Source: an uncultured Eubacteriales bacterium
GTDB lineage: Bacteria > Bacillota > Clostridia > Oscillospirales > Oscillospiraceae
Assembly (NCBI GenBank): GCA_900549495.1
Contig: UROL01000064.1
Span: forward strand, 1 to 10,504
DNA length: 10,504 nucleotides
Direction of reading: 5' to 3'
A program made the position numbers and the translations under genes. Positions 1 through 7,071 of the stretch are shown here, in pieces. How positions within the stretch are numbered: the first letter of the stretch is position 1; the number at the start of each line of letters is the position of its first letter. The notes beneath the pieces were generated by a model, which ran no database searches, had not been told where the DNA came from, and worked only from the letters and a program-made list of their open reading frames with translations.

Positions 1-593
1 TCCTTCACCTGCTCCAATTTCAGCCCCAGCTTGCGGATAGCGTTGGCGCACTCGGCCAGCTCCTCCCGGGCGGCGGCCCCCTTCATGGCGATTACCCGCC
101 CCCCCACCTTTACATAGGGGGCGGTAAGCTCCAGCAGGATATTCAGCCGTGCCACGGCCCGGCTGGTGGCAATGTCATACTGCTCCCGGCGGTCTGCCAC
201 TGCCTCCTCTGCCCGGGCGGTGAGGCAGGTGGCCCGGATGCCCAGCTGAGGCAGAATCTCCTCCAGCCAATGCACCCGCTTGCCCAGGCTGTCCAGCAAG
301 GTGACCTCCAACTGGGGGCAGCCAATGGCCAGGGGCACCCCGGGGAAGCCTGCGCCGCAGCCCACGTCTATCAGCTGCAGACCCGACAGGTCGCCGCAGG
401 TCAGCACCGTCAGGCTGTCCAGCAGGTGGAGCTTTGCCACCTGCTCCGGCTGGGTGATGGCGGTGAGGTTCATCACCTGGTTCTGTTGAATAACGGCCCG
501 GCCAAAGGCGCACAGGGTTTCCTTCTGGCTGTCGCTCAGGGCCAGCCCCAGGCCGGGCAGGCCGCTGTTCAGGGTTTCCAGCATACAATCCAT
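1..593 (-). CDS. rsmG: 16S rRNA (guanine-527-N7)-methyltransferase RsmG, 3' end outside window
   Basis: The minus strand reads open from an ATG at 593 to the window edge, giving about 197 residues of a family usually 205-240 long, so only the C-terminal tail is missing. Visible family signatures, in order, are NLTAI near residue 42, an HLLDSL segment, the SAM-binding motif DVGCGAGFPG, LLDSLGKR with its acidic ribose-binding Asp, TARAEE, the ATSRAVA segment and a GGRVIAMKG strand. RsmG is a cytoplasmic SAM-dependent enzyme that makes m7G527 in the 530 loop of 16S rRNA; its loss gives low-level streptomycin resistance in several bacteria (family knowledge). The start lies one base after the stop of the DUF3810 gene, which implies cotranscription and perhaps translational coupling; an AAAGGA site lies 11 bases before it. 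A second in-frame ATG at 584 is a possible alternative start. Confidence 0.93.
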   Translation of the reverse strand, partial: MDCMLETLNSGLPGLGLALSDSQKETLCAFGRAVIQQNQVMNLTAITQPEQVAKLHLLDSLTVLTCGDLSGLQLIDVGCGAGFPGVPLAIGCPQLEVTLLDSLGKRVHWLEEILPQLGIRATCLTARAEEAVADRREQYDIATSRAVARLNILLELTAPYVKVGGRVIAMKGAAAREELAECANAIRKLGLKLEQVK

Positions 594-594
594 A

Positions 595-1800
595 TCAGTA
601 CTGTTCCTTTGCATTGACAATGCCGCTTAAATCCACCTGGGTCTCGTCGTAGGGGTCGAACCGCTCCTCCACCACAACCAGGGCGGGGAGCACCACCTCC
701 TGGATGTGCCAGTTCACCAGCAGGTCGCAGACCTCGCCATAGGAGGCCACACCGGCGGTTTCGCCGCTGGCCTTCAGGTAGGCATCGTTGATGGTGTCGG
801 CCAGATTGGTGGCCAGGGCGTTCCGGTGGCTGCGGAAGAAAGCCTCATACTGCTCCATATCCTGGCGCAGGTATTGGTTTACGTTGCCGTCGATGCGGCT
901 GGCCGCCTCTGCCGCCTGGCGCACCAGCTGGGGGTCGATGGTGGTGGACTTGCCCACACTGGCCAGAGCGGTATAGCAATAGCGGTAGGCCATGAAATAG
1001 GCGGAGTACTGGTATTGCAGGTTGGGGTTGAAGGAGCAGGCCAGAAAGGCGGCGAAATTGGCATCCCGCTCCGAGGCGATGCACATCCGGTGGGCCATCT
1101 CGTGGCACATGGTAAAGGGCAGCGCCGAGGCGGGAATCTGGGGATTCACCGCCGCCTCGCCGGTGAGGGGGAAGGTAAAGCCGGTGATGCCCATGGAGCT
1201 GTACATATCCGCCCAGCCCAGCTTCTTCACCGGCAGGGTGGAGCCGGCGAACACCGGATAGAACCGCTGATAGGTCAGGTACTGGAAGCCCATCCCCGCC
1301 CGGCTGGCCAGGGTATCGAAATCCTCGAAGCTGAGATAGCCCTGGGCATCCCGGCCCGCCTGGGCAGCCATGACGTTGGCCTGACTCTGGTAGTACTCTG
1401 TGGCATCCACAATCTCCTCCAGGGTGCAGCCGGTTACGTCCATCCGCAGGTCGGCGGACAGGTCACCGGCATGGTAGTTCATGCCGTATACCAGGGTATG
1501 GAGCATAAAAACGAAGCTGCCGGCTGCCAGAACCCAGCCGAACCACTGGATGACGCTTTTCTTGGTGACAATCACCACCACCAGCGCCGCAATCACCACC
1601 ACCAGCAGCGCCGCCGCCAGCAGCTGCCAGATCAGAAAATCCACCTGGCTGCTCCACTGGGCCAGGGTCTGCTCCAGGGTGCGGATGACATAGGGATAGA
1701 CCATGTCCACCAAAGCGGCGAACTGCTTGCCGTACTGGGAAAGGGCGTAGGTAATACCGGCAAAAATTGCCGCCGTCAGATATCCACGCAGATGTTTCAA
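595..1800 (-). CDS. DUF3810 family membrane-anchored putative zinc metallopeptidase
   Basis: A 401-residue protein beginning at TTG. This start is chosen because a strong AGGAGG lies 7 bases upstream and because the hydrophobic N-terminus would otherwise be lost; the next Met is at residue 33. Hydrophobic segments lie near residues 7-22, 57-79 and 84-105, so it is probably an integral membrane protein with a large extracytoplasmic C-terminal domain. At 233-237 there is HEMAH, followed by ERDAN at 244-248 and a FLAC-YSAYF-like stretch. This is the HExxH plus downstream Glu arrangement expected of a zinc peptidase and is the hallmark of DUF3810. Substrate is unknown. It heads a two-gene operon with rsmG and is divergent from prmA. 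The catalytic residues look intact. The family call is from recognised motifs, not a search; proteolytic activity is inference. Confidence 0.8.
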   Translation of the reverse strand: MKHLRGYLTAAIFAGITYALSQYGKQFAALVDMVYPYVIRTLEQTLAQWSSQVDFLIWQLLAAALLVVVIAALVVVIVTKKSVIQWFGWVLAAGSFVFMLHTLVYGMNYHAGDLSADLRMDVTGCTLEEIVDATEYYQSQANVMAAQAGRDAQGYLSFEDFDTLASRAGMGFQYLTYQRFYPVFAGSTLPVKKLGWADMYSSMGITGFTFPLTGEAAVNPQIPASALPFTMCHEMAHRMCIASERDANFAAFLACSFNPNLQYQYSAYFMAYRYCYTALASVGKSTTIDPQLVRQAAEAASRIDGNVNQYLRQDMEQYEAFFRSHRNALATNLADTINDAYLKASGETAGVASYGEVCDLLVNWHIQEVVLPALVVVEERFDPYDETQVDLSGIVNAKEQY

Positions 1801-1822
1801 GGGGAATCCTCCTTATGGGTCT

Positions 1823-1844
1823 CGGCCCGGCTTGGCCCGGGCCG
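1823..1844 (-). other. GC-only hairpin in the leader of the DUF3810-rsmG operon
   Basis: An 8-bp perfect stem (CGGCCCGG with CCGGGCCG, 6-base loop) lies between the predicted promoter and the ribosome binding site of the minus-strand operon, ending about 14 bases before the AGGAGG. No T-run follows on the minus strand, so it is not a standard terminator. It could stabilise the mRNA or slow ribosome entry; this is inference. Confidence 0.4.
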
Positions 1845-1869
1845 CAAAATGCGTATAATAATATAGGAT

Positions 1870-1898
1870 AGTATAACACATTTCTATGGGATTGTCTC
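1870..1898 (-). promoter_or_regulatory. Predicted sigma-A promoter of the DUF3810-rsmG operon
   Basis: On the minus strand, TATACT (1870-1875) is preceded directly by TGT, an extended -10, and lies 17 bases after GAGACA (1893-1898), which matches four of six -35 bases. Transcription would start near 1863, leaving a leader of about 60 bases before the TTG start. Confidence 0.5.
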
Positions 1899-1947
1899 TT
1901 ATTATTTTATGAATTTTTTGCATTCCCCAGGGTTCATAATTTGGTGG

Positions 1948-1976
1948 TTGTATTTTTCCGGAAAATCAGGTAAAAT
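1948..1976 (+). promoter_or_regulatory. Predicted sigma-A promoter of the prmA operon
   Basis: TTGTAT (1948-1953) and TAAAAT (1971-1976) are separated by exactly 17 bases in an AT-rich stretch of the divergent intergenic region. The start of transcription would be near 1983, giving a short leader of about 30 bases that holds the GGAGG (1997-2001) of prmA. Confidence 0.55.
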
Positions 1977-2011
1977 AGACGGATAAATCACACAACGGAG
2001 GAAATCAGGCC

Positions 2012-2947
2012 ATGGCTTGGCTGGAAATTACCATTGATACCGCCGCCCATCCGGTGGAGGCGGTGGCAGAGGAGCTGACAAAGTGGGGCTTCTCTGACCT
2101 GGTTATCGAAGACCAGGAGGAATTCGAAACCTTTTTGCAGGAGAATCGGGCCTGCTGGGACTATATCGACGAGACGCTGCAAAAAAAGCTACAGGGGCTC
2201 TCCCGCATCAAGCTCTACCTGGAGCAGTCCCAGCCAAAGCAGCTGCGCCGGTTGGAGGACTATGCCGCCTCCGCCGGGCTGCACCTCACCGTGGCGCCCC
2301 TGGCCGAAACCGACTGGGAGCAGAGCTGGAAGGAAAACTACCCGCCCCAGGAGGTAGGCCAGACCCTGGTGGTGCTGCCCTACTGGCTGGCTGGGGACTA
2401 TACCGGCACCCGGCTCCCGGTGATTCTGGACCCGGGGCTGACCTTCGGCACCGGTGCTCACCCCTCTACCCAGATGGTGCTGGAAACCATGGAGGCCCGG
2501 ATTGCCCCGGGGGCCGCCTGCCTGGATCTGGGCAGCGGCAGCGGCATTCTGTCCATCGCCGCCCTGCGCCTGGGGGCCGCCCGGGCCCTGGGGGTGGACA
2601 TTGACGCCAAGGCAGAGGGCATTGCCCGGGAAAACGCCGGCTACAACGGCTTCGCCGCCCCGGCCTTCACCGCCCTCACCGGCAGCGTCACCGCCGACCA
2701 CCGGCTTATGGAGCAGCTGGCCGGGGAGCACTGGGACGTGGTGCTGGTAAACATTGTGGCAGACGTCATCATCACCCTGGCTCCGGTGCTGCCCCGGCTG
2801 ATGGACAAGAGCACCCTGCTGATCTGCTCCGGTATTCTGGACACCCGGCTGGCGGAGGTCACCGCCGCCCTGTCCGCCGCAGGCATCGCCGTCACCGGCC
2901 ACCGGGCCAAGGAGGACTGGCGCTGCATCACCGGAACGCTGAAATAA
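2012..2947 (+). CDS. prmA: Ribosomal protein L11 methyltransferase PrmA
   Basis: A 311-residue protein, the normal length for PrmA. The N-terminal substrate-recognition domain (about residues 1-95) starts MAWLEITI. The WEQSWKENY segment (102-110) and the PGLTFGTGAHPST motif (141-153) are characteristic. SAM binding is shown by LDLGSGSGILSI (161-172) and VDID (195-198), and the catalytic-region signature NIVAD lies at 237-241. PrmA trimethylates amino groups of ribosomal protein L11 in the cytoplasm; it is usually dispensable for growth. Start ATG has GGAGG ten bases upstream. It is the first gene of a plus-strand run, 12 bases from the next gene. The frequent neighbour rsmE, which follows prmA in many Firmicutes, is absent here and replaced by a membrane-anchored DUF4015-like gene. 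Confidence 0.95.
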   Translation: MAWLEITIDTAAHPVEAVAEELTKWGFSDLVIEDQEEFETFLQENRACWDYIDETLQKKLQGLSRIKLYLEQSQPKQLRRLEDYAASAGLHLTVAPLAETDWEQSWKENYPPQEVGQTLVVLPYWLAGDYTGTRLPVILDPGLTFGTGAHPSTQMVLETMEARIAPGAACLDLGSGSGILSIAALRLGAARALGVDIDAKAEGIARENAGYNGFAAPAFTALTGSVTADHRLMEQLAGEHWDVVLVNIVADVIITLAPVLPRLMDKSTLLICSGILDTRLAEVTAALSAAGIAVTGHRAKEDWRCITGTLK

Positions 2948-2959
2948 GGAGTATCCCCT

Positions 2960-4030
2960 ATGCGAATCACTTACAAAACCCGCCGCACCCTCCACCGGGT
3001 GGGCACGGTGGTGGTGCTGGTGGCGCTGCTGCTGGCACTGTGCAGCTTCTGCTGGAATATCTGGGTGGCCCGGTATGTGGTATACACCCGGGAGGGCGCA
3101 ACCCTGGACTTCAACCGGGATCCCCTGCCCTCCAACTACAAATTCGCCACCCCGCCCCAGGCCGACGACAGCGTATCCATCTTCTATAACGAAGGCTCCG
3201 ACGCCGTGGAGCTGACCCAGGAGCTTACCCCGGTCATCGGCTATTACATCGACTATGACATGCTCAAAAGCACCAGCACCGAGGAAATCAAGACGGATCT
3301 GAACCGTCTGAAGGCCGGTACGCCCATTATGGTGGAGCTGAAGGGGGGCTACGGCTCCTTCTACTACACCTCCGGCCTTACCGGTGCCGTCAGCTCCGCC
3401 AGTGTGAACGTCACGGCGGTGGACGAGCTGATTCAGTACATCCGCAACAAGGGCTTCTATATGATTGCCAAAATCTCCGCCTTCCGGGACTACGACTTCG
3501 GCAACCGGAACGTCACCTCCGGCCTGTATATGAAGAGCCGGGCGGGCCTGTGGATGGACAGCGGCGGATGCTTCTGGCTGGATCCCACCAGCGCCAACAC
3601 CCTGAGCTGGGTGGCCTCCATTGTCAACGAGGTAAAGGGCCTGGGCTTCAGCGAGGTGGTGCTGGACAATTTCCGCTTCCCGGCAGAGACGGACAAATAT
3701 ATCTTCAACGGCAGTATGGAGGACGCCATTACCGCCGCCGCCACCACCCTGATGGCCAGCTGCGGCACAGATAGCCTGGTGGTGTCCTTCTGCGGCGCTA
3801 CCACCGCCTTCCCCCTGCCCGAGGGCCGCAGCCGCCTGTACCTGTCCGGGGTTCAGGCCGGAGAGGTGGCGGCCAAGGCCGCCCAGGTGACCTTCGAGAA
3901 TCCCGAGGCCCGGCTGGTCTTCATCTGCGATACCAACGACACCCGATTCGATTCCTACTCCGTTCTGCGGCCCCTATCCGTGGCCGAGGGCCTGGAGGCC
4001 CAGAAGGCGGATATGGAAGGAACCAACTGA
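2960..4030 (+). CDS. Membrane-anchored DUF4015 / glycoside-hydrolase-like protein
   Basis: A 356-residue protein with a short basic N-terminus and one hydrophobic segment (about 15-36), so most of it should lie outside the membrane, as an N-terminally anchored domain. The remaining part resembles the putative glycosyl-hydrolase domain DUF4015, a TIM-barrel-like family. Supporting segments are IGYYID (93-98), MVELKGGYG (124-132), FYMIAKISAFRD (166-177), a FWLDP strand (205-209) and VVLDNFRFP (233-241), which aligns with the family's D-x-x-RFP signature. The expected acidic residues D177, D208 and D236 are present. Substrate and activity are unknown; a cell-wall or surface polysaccharide is a guess. 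AGGAG lies 8 bases before the ATG, only 12 bases after the prmA stop, so cotranscription is likely. No sorting motif or lipobox was recognised. Confidence 0.68.
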   Translation: MRITYKTRRTLHRVGTVVVLVALLLALCSFCWNIWVARYVVYTREGATLDFNRDPLPSNYKFATPPQADDSVSIFYNEGSDAVELTQELTPVIGYYIDYDMLKSTSTEEIKTDLNRLKAGTPIMVELKGGYGSFYYTSGLTGAVSSASVNVTAVDELIQYIRNKGFYMIAKISAFRDYDFGNRNVTSGLYMKSRAGLWMDSGGCFWLDPTSANTLSWVASIVNEVKGLGFSEVVLDNFRFPAETDKYIFNGSMEDAITAAATTLMASCGTDSLVVSFCGATTAFPLPEGRSRLYLSGVQAGEVAAKAAQVTFENPEARLVFICDTNDTRFDSYSVLRPLSVAEGLEAQKADMEGTN

Positions 4031-4063
4031 TGGCATAAAAATTTCCAAAGCAGGAGGCGCAAT

Positions 4064-5353
4064 ATGCTGCCTGAGCAATTTTTAATCCGGATGGAGCAGC
4101 AGCTGGGGGCCCAGTTCCCGGAGTATCTCCAATCCCTCCAGCGCCCCCGGGCGGTGGCCCTGCGGTTTAACCCCCAAAAGGGGGAGCCGCCCCAGCTGCC
4201 CTTCCTCCGGGAGCCGGTGCCCTGGGAGCCCATGGGATTTTATTATGACCCCCAGGCCCGGCCCGGCCTGCATGGATACCATGAGGCGGGCGTATATTAC
4301 CTACAGGAGGCCAGCGCCATGGCCCCGGCGGCCCTGCTGGACCCCCAGCCCGGGGAGCGCATCCTGGATTTGTGCGCCGCCCCCGGGGGCAAATCCACCC
4401 AGATTGCCGGGCGGATGCAGGGCAAGGGGCTGCTGGTGAGCAACGAAATCAGCCCCAAGCGGGCCAAGGTGCTCTCCCAGAATATCGAGCGCATGGGCAT
4501 TGCCAATGCGGTGGTCACCAGCGAAAGCCCCGCCGCTCTGGCAGAGCGGTTCCCGGAGTTCTTCCACCGGGTTATGGTGGATGCCCCCTGCTCCGGGGAG
4601 GGGATGTTCCGCAAGGAGGAGGCTGCCGTCACCGATTGGAGCCCGGAAAACGTGGAAATGTGCGCCCGGCGGCAGGCAGAAATTCTGGACTGCGCCGCCA
4701 GGCTCCTGTGCCCCGGGGGGCGGATGGTCTACTCCACCTGCACCTTCGCCCCGGCTGAGGACGAGGGGGCGGTGACGGAATTCCTGGCCCGGCACCCGGA
4801 GTTTACCCTGGAGCCGGTGGCGGCCCCCTGGTTCCAGGAGAGCGCCCCGGGAATGTACCGCCTTTGGCCCCACAAGCTGCTGGGGGAGGGACATTTTGTT
4901 GCGGTGCTGCGTAAGATGGGCTGTGGGGAGCATCCCCTGCCAGAGGCCAAGGCCCAGCCCCTGCCGGAGCTTTGGCAGTCCTTTGCCCAGGAGCTGGGCA
5001 TCTCCCTGCCCCCGGGCAGAGCCGCCCGGTTTGGGGACACCCTGTTCTGGATGCCCCGGGAAATGCCGGAGCTGGACGGCCTGCGGGTACTCCGCCCCGG
5101 CCTGGAGCTGGGGGAGATAAAGAAGGGCCGCTTCCAGCCCGCCCATGCCCTGGCCCTGTGGCTGCACATCGCCCCGGAGGAATGCTCCCTGGCCCCGGAT
5201 TCCCGGGAGCTGGCGGCCTATCTCCACGGCGAGTCCCTGCAAAGCAGCCAGCGGGGCTGGGTGCTGGTGAAGGTGGGGCCCTATTCCCTGGGCTGGGGCA
5301 AGGGGGACGGCTCCCAGCTGAAAAACCACTACCCCAAGGGACTGCGGAAATAA
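4064..5353 (+). CDS. rsmF: RsmF-like 16S rRNA (cytosine-C5)-methyltransferase, NOL1/NOP2/Sun family
   Basis: A 429-residue protein. An N-terminal RNA-binding part (to about 95) includes RFNPQKG. The SAM-binding core has LDLCAAPGGKSTQ (101-113) and NEIS (127-130). DAPCSGEGMFRK (173-184) carries the release Cys176, and YSTCTFAPAED (223-233) carries the catalytic Cys226. The C-terminal part (about 300-429), with the ending GWVLVKVGPYSLGWGKG, fits the PUA-like domain found in the RsmF/YebU branch and its Firmicute relatives, which is longer than RsmB-type enzymes. These proteins make m5C in the decoding region of 16S rRNA (C1407 in E. coli, more sites in Thermus); the exact target cannot be read from sequence. 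AGGAGG lies 6 bases before the ATG, 33 bases after the preceding gene. No terminator is visible after it before the murA promoter. Confidence 0.9.
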   Translation: MLPEQFLIRMEQQLGAQFPEYLQSLQRPRAVALRFNPQKGEPPQLPFLREPVPWEPMGFYYDPQARPGLHGYHEAGVYYLQEASAMAPAALLDPQPGERILDLCAAPGGKSTQIAGRMQGKGLLVSNEISPKRAKVLSQNIERMGIANAVVTSESPAALAERFPEFFHRVMVDAPCSGEGMFRKEEAAVTDWSPENVEMCARRQAEILDCAARLLCPGGRMVYSTCTFAPAEDEGAVTEFLARHPEFTLEPVAAPWFQESAPGMYRLWPHKLLGEGHFVAVLRKMGCGEHPLPEAKAQPLPELWQSFAQELGISLPPGRAARFGDTLFWMPREMPELDGLRVLRPGLELGEIKKGRFQPAHALALWLHIAPEECSLAPDSRELAAYLHGESLQSSQRGWVLVKVGPYSLGWGKGDGSQLKNHYPKGLRK

Positions 5354-5356
5354 TTC

Positions 5357-5385
5357 TTTACAGCTTCGGTTTTCTATGCTATTAT
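5357..5385 (+). promoter_or_regulatory. Predicted strong sigma-A promoter of murA
   Basis: TTTACA (5357-5362), a 17-base spacer and TATTAT (5380-5385), with TGC immediately before the -10 (extended -10). It begins four bases after the rsmF stop. Expected start near 5392, so the murA leader is about 45 bases and ends in AAGGAGAGG. Confidence 0.68.
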
Positions 5386-5437
5386 AAGATGACATCTGGA
5401 CATTTTGCCTGAAATTATCGCAAGGAGAGGATAGTCC

Positions 5438-6703
5438 TTGGCAATATACGAAATCCACGGCGGCCACACTCTGAACGGCTCCGTCACCATCAGCGGCGCG
5501 AAGAACGCCGCTGTAGCAATCCTTCCTGCGGCGCTGCTGGTTAACGGCAAATGCCGCATCGAGAATGTGCCGGATATTTCCGACGTCCATATCCTTCTTG
5601 ACATTCTCAGGGGCATGGGGGCGGATATCCGTTTCCCGGAGCCCCATGTGGTGGAGATTGATTCCACTGCCGTCCACTGCACCGAGCCGGATAAGAATCT
5701 GGTGCAGGAGATGCGGGCCAGCTACTACCTGATGGGCGCACTGCTGGGCCGGTTTGGCCGGGCCCATGTGGCGCTGCCCGGCGGCTGCAATTTCGCCTCC
5801 CGGCCCATCGACCAGCACATCAAGGGCTTCCTGGCCCTGGGTGCCGAGGTGGACGAAAACGAGGATTATGTGGCCCTGAAGCCCGGCCCCGACGGCTTGC
5901 AGGGCAGCCGCATCAGCCTGGACATGGCCTCCGTAGGGGCCACGGTGAACATTATGATTGCCGCCACCCTGCTCCCCGGCCAGACCATCATCGAAAATGC
6001 GGCCAAGGAGCCCCACATTGTGGATTTGGCCAACTTCCTGAACACCATGGGCGCCCGGATTTCCGGTGCCGGTACCGACACCGTGAAGATTCGGGGGGTC
6101 AACTCCCTCCGGGGGGGCACCTACGCCATCATTCCCGACCAGATTGAGGCCGGTACTTATCTGGCTGCCGTCACCGCCGTGGGCGGCAACGTGCTGGTGC
6201 AGAATGTGATTCCCAAGCACTTGGAGTGCATCACCGGCAAATTGCAGGATATGGGAGCCAAGGTCATCCCCTTCGACGACTCCATCCGCATTATCCGCAG
6301 CGGCCGTCTGCGCTCCTCCACCGCCAAAACCCGGCCCTACCCCGGCTTCCCCACGGATATGCAGGCCCAGGTCTGCGTGTGTATGGCCCTGGCCAACGGC
6401 ACCAGCCGGATGACCGAGTCGGTGTATGAGACCCGGTTCTTCGGCTACTGCTCCGAGCTGGAAAGCATGGGAGCCAGAATCTCCATCGAGAGCAAAACCG
6501 CCACGGTGGTGGGGGTGGAGCAGCTCCATGGAGCCACCGTCTCCGCCCACGACCTGCGGGCAGGGGCTGCCCTGGTAATTGCCGGTCTGGCCGCCCGGGG
6601 CACCACCCGGGTGCAGAACATCCACTTCGTGGAGCGGGGCTATGAGGATTTGATTGGAAAGCTCACCGCCCTGGGAGCCGACATCAAGCGCATCGAGGAA
6701 TAA
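5438..6703 (+). CDS. murA: UDP-N-acetylglucosamine 1-carboxyvinyltransferase MurA
   Basis: A 421-residue protein, normal MurA length. It catalyses transfer of enolpyruvate from PEP to UDP-GlcNAc, the first committed step of peptidoglycan synthesis, in the cytoplasm. The N-terminal ISGAKNA gives Lys22. The mobile catalytic loop PGGCNFASRP gives Cys117, equivalent to E. coli Cys115, so the enzyme is expected to be fosfomycin-sensitive (inference). YPGFPTDMQAQ gives the catalytic Asp307, DLRAGA gives Arg374 and ERGYE gives Arg400. Two inside-out alpha/beta lobes are implied by the repeated GA-rich strands. Translation starts at TTG: AAGGAGAGG (5422-5430) lies 7 bases upstream, and the reading from TTG gives the conserved YEIHGGHTLNG N-terminus. 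It is a single-gene unit with its own promoter and terminator. Firmicutes often have two MurA paralogues; which one this is cannot be told. Confidence 0.96.
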   Translation: MAIYEIHGGHTLNGSVTISGAKNAAVAILPAALLVNGKCRIENVPDISDVHILLDILRGMGADIRFPEPHVVEIDSTAVHCTEPDKNLVQEMRASYYLMGALLGRFGRAHVALPGGCNFASRPIDQHIKGFLALGAEVDENEDYVALKPGPDGLQGSRISLDMASVGATVNIMIAATLLPGQTIIENAAKEPHIVDLANFLNTMGARISGAGTDTVKIRGVNSLRGGTYAIIPDQIEAGTYLAAVTAVGGNVLVQNVIPKHLECITGKLQDMGAKVIPFDDSIRIIRSGRLRSSTAKTRPYPGFPTDMQAQVCVCMALANGTSRMTESVYETRFFGYCSELESMGARISIESKTATVVGVEQLHGATVSAHDLRAGAALVIAGLAARGTTRVQNIHFVERGYEDLIGKLTALGADIKRIEE

Positions 6704-6710
6704 CCGCCAA

Positions 6711-6734
6711 GGAGCCGCCCAGCGGCTCCTTTTT
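6711..6734 (+). terminator. Intrinsic terminator of murA
   Basis: Perfect 8-bp stem GGAGCCGC/GCGGCTCC with a 3-base loop followed by TTTTT, starting 8 bases after the murA stop. Confidence 0.88.
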
Positions 6735-6739
6735 GCTAT

Positions 6740-6768
6740 TTGACAGCCCTTTCCCGGTGTGATACACT
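6740..6768 (+). promoter_or_regulatory. Predicted sigma-A promoter of the cysE transcript
   Basis: TTGACA (6740-6745), a perfect -35, is 17 bases from TACACT (6763-6768). It lies immediately after the murA terminator. Transcription would start near 6775, about 295 bases before the cysE ATG, so the whole palindromic repeat at 6790-7018 would be in the leader. No better promoter is seen between the repeat and cysE. Confidence 0.65.
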
Positions 6769-6818
6769 GATGGAAATAGCGCCCCCCGTTGAATGGTGGA
6801 ATGTAAAAAACTTTTGAG

Positions 6819-6849
6819 TTTCGTAGGGGCGATGAAAATCGCCCGCAAC
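6819..6849 (+). repeat. F1 repeat, left arm of the palindrome
   Basis: Contains the local hairpin GGGCGAT-GAAA-ATCGCCC (6827-6844), preceded by TTTCGTAG and followed by GCAAC. It is followed at the usual 50-base distance by the GATGAATGG linker (6872-6880), as in the copies at 9958 and 10029. Confidence 0.85.
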
Positions 6850-6886
6850 CCCGGATTTCAGCGAGCACCCCGATGAATGGGAGCGT

Positions 6887-6917
6887 TTCCCGGCTCCCTC
6901 TCTGAGGGAGCCGGGAA
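6887..6917. repeat. Central 14-bp hairpin, core of an F2 module
   Basis: TTCCCGGCTCCCTC pairs perfectly with GAGGGAGCCGGGAA around a TCT loop. The inner GCTCCCTC-TCT-GAGGGAGC is the same hairpin as in the F2 copies at 10106-10124 and 10485-10503. The second F2 hairpin is missing here. No T-run follows, so it is not a terminator. Confidence 0.8.
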
Positions 6918-6960
6918 CGATGGGGCTGTACCATTCAACATACCGCCCAAAAAGCGCAAC

Positions 6961-6991
6961 GTTGCGGGCGATTTTCATCGCCCCTACGAAA
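6961..6991 (-). repeat. F1 repeat, right arm of the palindrome (inverted, identical to left arm)
   Basis: Exact reverse complement of 6819-6849 over all 31 bases. The identity of the two arms, against divergent sequence between them, suggests recent formation or gene conversion (inference). Confidence 0.85.
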
Positions 6992-7071
6992 TGCGGGGGG
7001 CGGGGGCTGTACCATTCACCACGCAGCTCCAAAACCATGAGGGATGCTTACAAATTACAAGGAGGGGTATT

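Larger units (their letters stand above)
6790..7018. repeat. Compound concentric palindrome (F1 - hairpin - inverted F1) in the cysE leader
   Basis: Four complementary segment pairs share one centre near 6904: TGAATGGT/ACCATTCA (6790-6797 with 7011-7018), a perfect 31-base inverted repeat (6819-6849 with 6961-6991), TGAATGG/CCATTCA (6874-6880 with 6931-6937), and a 14-bp hairpin (6887-6917). No transposase or other gene lies inside. It occupies most of the 370 bases between murA and cysE and resembles a MITE-like or REP-like element built from modules also present at 9919-10504. Origin and function are unknown. Confidence 0.85.

Noticed and set aside
6887..6917. Transcription terminator at the centre of the palindrome
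   Set aside because: The stem is strong, but neither strand has a T-run after it.
4301..6934. Long open frame (877 codons) on the minus strand across rsmF and murA
   Set aside because: It lies antisense to two clear genes in GC-rich DNA, has low-complexity His/Gly/Gln-rich composition and no family motif; it is a codon-usage shadow.
6769..7071. T-box or riboswitch controlling cysE
   Set aside because: No T-box core sequence, specifier hairpin or antiterminator/terminator pair with a T-run was found; the region is explained by the palindromic repeat.
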